The notes under the pieces are model-generated. The model saw only the letters and a program-made list of their open reading frames with translations. It was not told the DNA's origin and did no database searches. The translations under genes were made by a program, and so were the position numbers. Shown piece by piece: positions 62,032 through 64,000 of a stretch of 64,000 bases of DNA. The stretch is taken from assembly GCF_004341085.1 (NCBI RefSeq), contig NZ_SLXW01000002.1:806001-870000 (forward strand), read 5' to 3'. Positions within the stretch are counted from its first letter, which is position 1, and each line of letters starts with the position of its first letter. This stretch comes from Sphingomonas sp. PP-CE-1G-424. Lineage in GTDB: Bacteria > Pseudomonadota > Alphaproteobacteria > Sphingomonadales > Sphingomonadaceae.

Positions 62032-62991
62032 ATGCGCGCGTTCATCTTCCCCGGCCAGGGGAGCCAGTCTGTCGGCATGGGCAAGGCGCTCGCCGACGCT
62101 AGTGCCACCGCCCGCGAGGTCTTCGCCGAAGTCGACGAGGCGCTCGGCCAGCACCTGTTCCGCCTGATGAGCGAAGGTCCCGCGGACGACCTGCTCCTCA
62201 CCGAGAACGCGCAGCCCGCGATCATGGCGAACGCGATCGCCACCTTGCGCGTCGCCGAGAAGGAAGGCGGCATCCGCCTCGCTGACAAGGCGGACTATGT
62301 CGCTGGCCACAGCCTAGGCGAATATACCGCCTTGTGCGCTGCCGGTGCGCTCGACCTGTCGACCACCGCCCGCCTCCTGAAACTCCGCGGCCGCGCGATG
62401 CAGGCGGCGGTTCCGGTAGGCGAGGGCGCGATGGCCGCGCTGCTCGGCACCGACCTCGAAAAGGCCCAGGTGATCGCCGGCGCCGCGGTCGACGCGATCC
62501 TCGCGGAGGGCGGCCCCGAGCTGATCTGCACCGTCGCCAACGACAATGATCCGTCACAGGTCGTCATCTCCGGTCACCGCCTCGCCATCGAAAAGGCGAT
62601 CGCGCTGGCGAAGGACCTCGGCGCCAAGCGTGCGGTATTGTTGCCCGTATCCGCCCCCTTCCACTGCCCCCTGATGCAACCCGCCGCCGAAGCGATGGAA
62701 GCCGCGCTCCTCGACGCCGACCTCCGCGCGCCTTTGGTCCCGGTCTTCGCCAACGTAGACGCAACCGCCGTCGCCGACCCCGGCGCAATCCGTCACCTGT
62801 TGGTCCAGCAGGTCACCGGCATGGTCCGCTGGCGCGAATCGGTGTTGGCAATGCATGCGGCGGGGGTCGACCACTTCGTCGAATTCGGCGGCAAGGTGCT
62901 CAGCCCCATGGTCAAGCGCATCACCCCCGACGCCGAAACGACGAGCGTCATCACGATGGACGACATCGAGGCGTTGATTAAGGTACTGTAG
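62032..62991 (+). CDS. fabD: Malonyl-CoA--ACP transacylase
   Basis: A 319-residue enzyme loading malonyl onto acyl carrier protein. The nucleophile is Ser94 in AGHSLGEYTA; N-terminal AFIFPGQGSQSVGMG and the oxyanion/ His regions (VSAPFHCPLMQPA, VEFGGKVLSPM) are complete. ATG 62032 has a strong GAGGAGAGG site upstream. Normally fabG follows directly; here a GxxExxY unit separates them. Confidence 0.96.
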   Translation: MRAFIFPGQGSQSVGMGKALADASATAREVFAEVDEALGQHLFRLMSEGPADDLLLTENAQPAIMANAIATLRVAEKEGGIRLADKADYVAGHSLGEYTALCAAGALDLSTTARLLKLRGRAMQAAVPVGEGAMAALLGTDLEKAQVIAGAAVDAILAEGGPELICTVANDNDPSQVVISGHRLAIEKAIALAKDLGAKRAVLLPVSAPFHCPLMQPAAEAMEAALLDADLRAPLVPVFANVDATAVADPGAIRHLLVQQVTGMVRWRESVLAMHAAGVDHFVEFGGKVLSPMVKRITPDAETTSVITMDDIEALIKVL

Positions 62992-62994
62992 ATT

Positions 62995-63436
62995 TTCGCG
63001 CAGAGGCGCAGAGGACGCAGAGCCCATGAAAGATATCGATGTGGTCAGTGGCGACGTCCTGGATGTTGCTCTGCGATTGCATCGAGATTTAGGGCCGGGA
63101 CTGCTCGAAAGCGTTTACGAAGCGGTCCTTGCCGGTCGATTGGTTGCCATGGGCTATATGGTCGCCCGGCAGCGGCCAATCGATATCGAGTTCGAAGGCT
63201 TGCGTTTCGAAGCAGCGTTTCGGATCGATCTCCTTGTTGACGACCGCTTGGTCGTCGAGATCAAATCGGTCGAGTGCCTTCTCCCTGTCCATGCCAAGCA
63301 GCTGCTGACCTATCTAAGGCTCACCAAACAGCCCGTCGGGCTGCTCATAAACTTCGGCGGCGCCACCCTGAAAGAAGGCGTCCGCCGCCTCGTCAATAAC
63401 TACCGCCCCTCCGCGTCCTCCGCGCCTCTGCGCGAA
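62995..63436. mobile_element. Putative transposed unit: GxxExxY gene bounded by 28-bp inverted repeats
   Basis: Left end TTCGCGCAGAGGCGCAGAGG then ACGCAGAG (62995-63022) and right end CTCCGCGTCCTCCGCGCCTC then TGCGCGAA (63409-63436) match as inverted repeats at 26 of 28 positions. The unit starts 4 bases after the fabD stop and ends 27 bases before fabG, and encodes one gene. No transposase is inside. The right end is also the end of the coding sequence. Confidence 0.7.
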
Positions 63437-63448
63437 CAAATTTCTTGA
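63026..63448 (+). CDS. GxxExxY family protein (PD-(D/E)XK-related)
   Basis: A 140-residue protein. The name-giving motif is GLLESVYEAVL (about residues 29-39), followed by the FRIDLLVDDRLVVEIKSVE strand-turn (Asp, Glu, Lys arranged as in PD-(D/E)XK nuclease folds) and KQLLTYLRLTKQPVGLLINF. Catalytic activity has not been shown for the family. The last 15 residues (YRPSASSAPLREQIS) are read from the inverted-repeat arm. Located between fabD and fabG inside that repeat pair; ATG 63026 is within the left flank region. Confidence 0.85.
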   Translation: MKDIDVVSGDVLDVALRLHRDLGPGLLESVYEAVLAGRLVAMGYMVARQRPIDIEFEGLRFEAAFRIDLLVDDRLVVEIKSVECLLPVHAKQLLTYLRLTKQPVGLLINFGGATLKEGVRRLVNNYRPSASSAPLREQIS

Positions 63449-63462
63449 ATTTGGAGACCAAA

Positions 63463-64000
63463 ATGTTCGACCTCACAGGCATGACCGCCCTCGTCACCGG
63501 AGCATCCGGCGGGATCGGGTCCGAGATCGCCAAGGCCCTCGCCGCGCAAGGCGCCCGCCTCGCCGTATCCGGCTCCAACGCCGACAAGCTCGAAGCCTTC
63601 CGCGCCACCCTCGGCGGCGACCACGTCGCGCTTCCCTGCAACCTCTCCGACGCCGCTGCCGTCGACGCGCTCGTCCCACAGGCAGTGGAGAAGCTCGGCA
63701 AGCTAGACATCCTCGTCAACAACGCCGGTGTCACCCGCGACAATCTCGCGATGCGGATGAAGGATGACGAGTGGGACAGCGTCATCCGCGTCAACCTCGA
63801 AGCCGCGTTCCGCCTCATGCGCGCCGCCGCCAAGCCGATGATGAAAGCGCGCTTCGGCCGGATGATCTCGGTGACCTCGATCGTCGGCGTCACCGGCAAC
63901 CCCGGCCAGGCCAATTACGCCGCGTCGAAGGCCGGCCTGATCGGCATGTCCAAATCGATGGCGCAGGAACTCGCCAGCCGCGGCATCACCGTCAACTGCG
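63463..64000 (+). CDS. fabG: 3-oxoacyl-[ACP] reductase, 3' end cut by window
   Basis: About 179 residues of a short-chain dehydrogenase are visible. They contain TGASGGIGSEIAKAL (NADPH-binding glycine motif), NNAGVTRDN, catalytic Ser in ISVTSIVG and YAASK (Tyr and Lys). It reduces 3-oxoacyl-ACP in fatty-acid elongation, matching the fabD context. ATG 63463 follows TTGGAGACC. It is open at the window end, so the full length is unknown. Confidence 0.94.
   Translation, partial: MFDLTGMTALVTGASGGIGSEIAKALAAQGARLAVSGSNADKLEAFRATLGGDHVALPCNLSDAAAVDALVPQAVEKLGKLDILVNNAGVTRDNLAMRMKDDEWDSVIRVNLEAAFRLMRAAAKPMMKARFGRMISVTSIVGVTGNPGQANYAASKAGLIGMSKSMAQELASRGITVNC

Overview
This is a 64-kb stretch of GC-rich chromosome (roughly two thirds G+C by eye) from an alphaproteobacterium, most probably a Sphingomonas or close relative. 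Pointers are the CckA hybrid kinase, the DUF2497/PopZ-type protein next to a TolC factor, the PCMT-TolC-DUF2497-LOV kinase-valS order, two Flp-type pilins, many overlapping ATGA/GTGA/TTGA gene junctions and the abundant intergenic palindromes. There are about 65 protein genes and one tRNA. Nearly everything is core chromosome; no prophage, insertion-sequence transposase, CRISPR array or rRNA operon was seen.

Layout. 1-6 kb: a 3'-cut hypothetical, a COG4705 membrane protein, an exported EEP-family protein, an EthD protein, rarA, and a PadR regulator coupled to a DUF2218 gene. 6-8 kb: a thioesterase, then a lower-GC patch with an inverted pair of a dispersed repeat and a MEKHLA gene. 8-21 kb: a glycosyltransferase, radA, an operon cvpA / IscU-like / Kef-type antiporter / DUF423, then aroK-aroB-DUF2256 opposed to an exported protein-xerD pair and accA. 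21-24.6 kb: two Flp pilins, mutT, and an accessory patch (KdgT-type permease, small orphan genes, dispersed repeats) ending at tRNA-Cys. 25-34.7 kb: PCMT-like protein, TolC, PopZ-like protein, LOV hybrid kinase, valS, MATE exporter. 34.9-41.9 kb: NYN-domain protein, DoxX, greB, slt, dapA, 2OG oxygenase, smpB, DUF2062. 42-49.5 kb: tandem M13 metallopeptidases, cckA and a lone receiver. 50-54.8 kb: a tightly overlapping ilvD / lipoprotein / nnrD / RNA m5U methyltransferase operon. 54.8-59.7 kb: truA-fmt opposite recR-def, then rmuC. 59.9-64 kb: rpsF-rpsR-rplI, an RcnB-like protein, fabD, an inserted GxxExxY gene and fabG (cut by the window end).

The most unusual layer is repeats. At least five classes of 60-130 bp palindromic elements (called A to E here) occur about twenty times, mostly between convergent genes or after stop codons. 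Two copies lie in frame inside essential or conserved genes, valS and nnrD, and are translated. A GxxExxY gene sits inside 28-bp near-perfect inverted repeats between fabD and fabG and looks like a transposed unit. A separate dispersed repeat occurs three times around the lower-GC accessory genes. Two exact GTTC-N7-GTTC sites, the alphaproteobacterial LexA-box form, precede the DNA-repair genes radA and rmuC. No complete, clearly new defence or biosynthetic system was recognised; the best leads for something undescribed are the translated palindromes and the GxxExxY unit.
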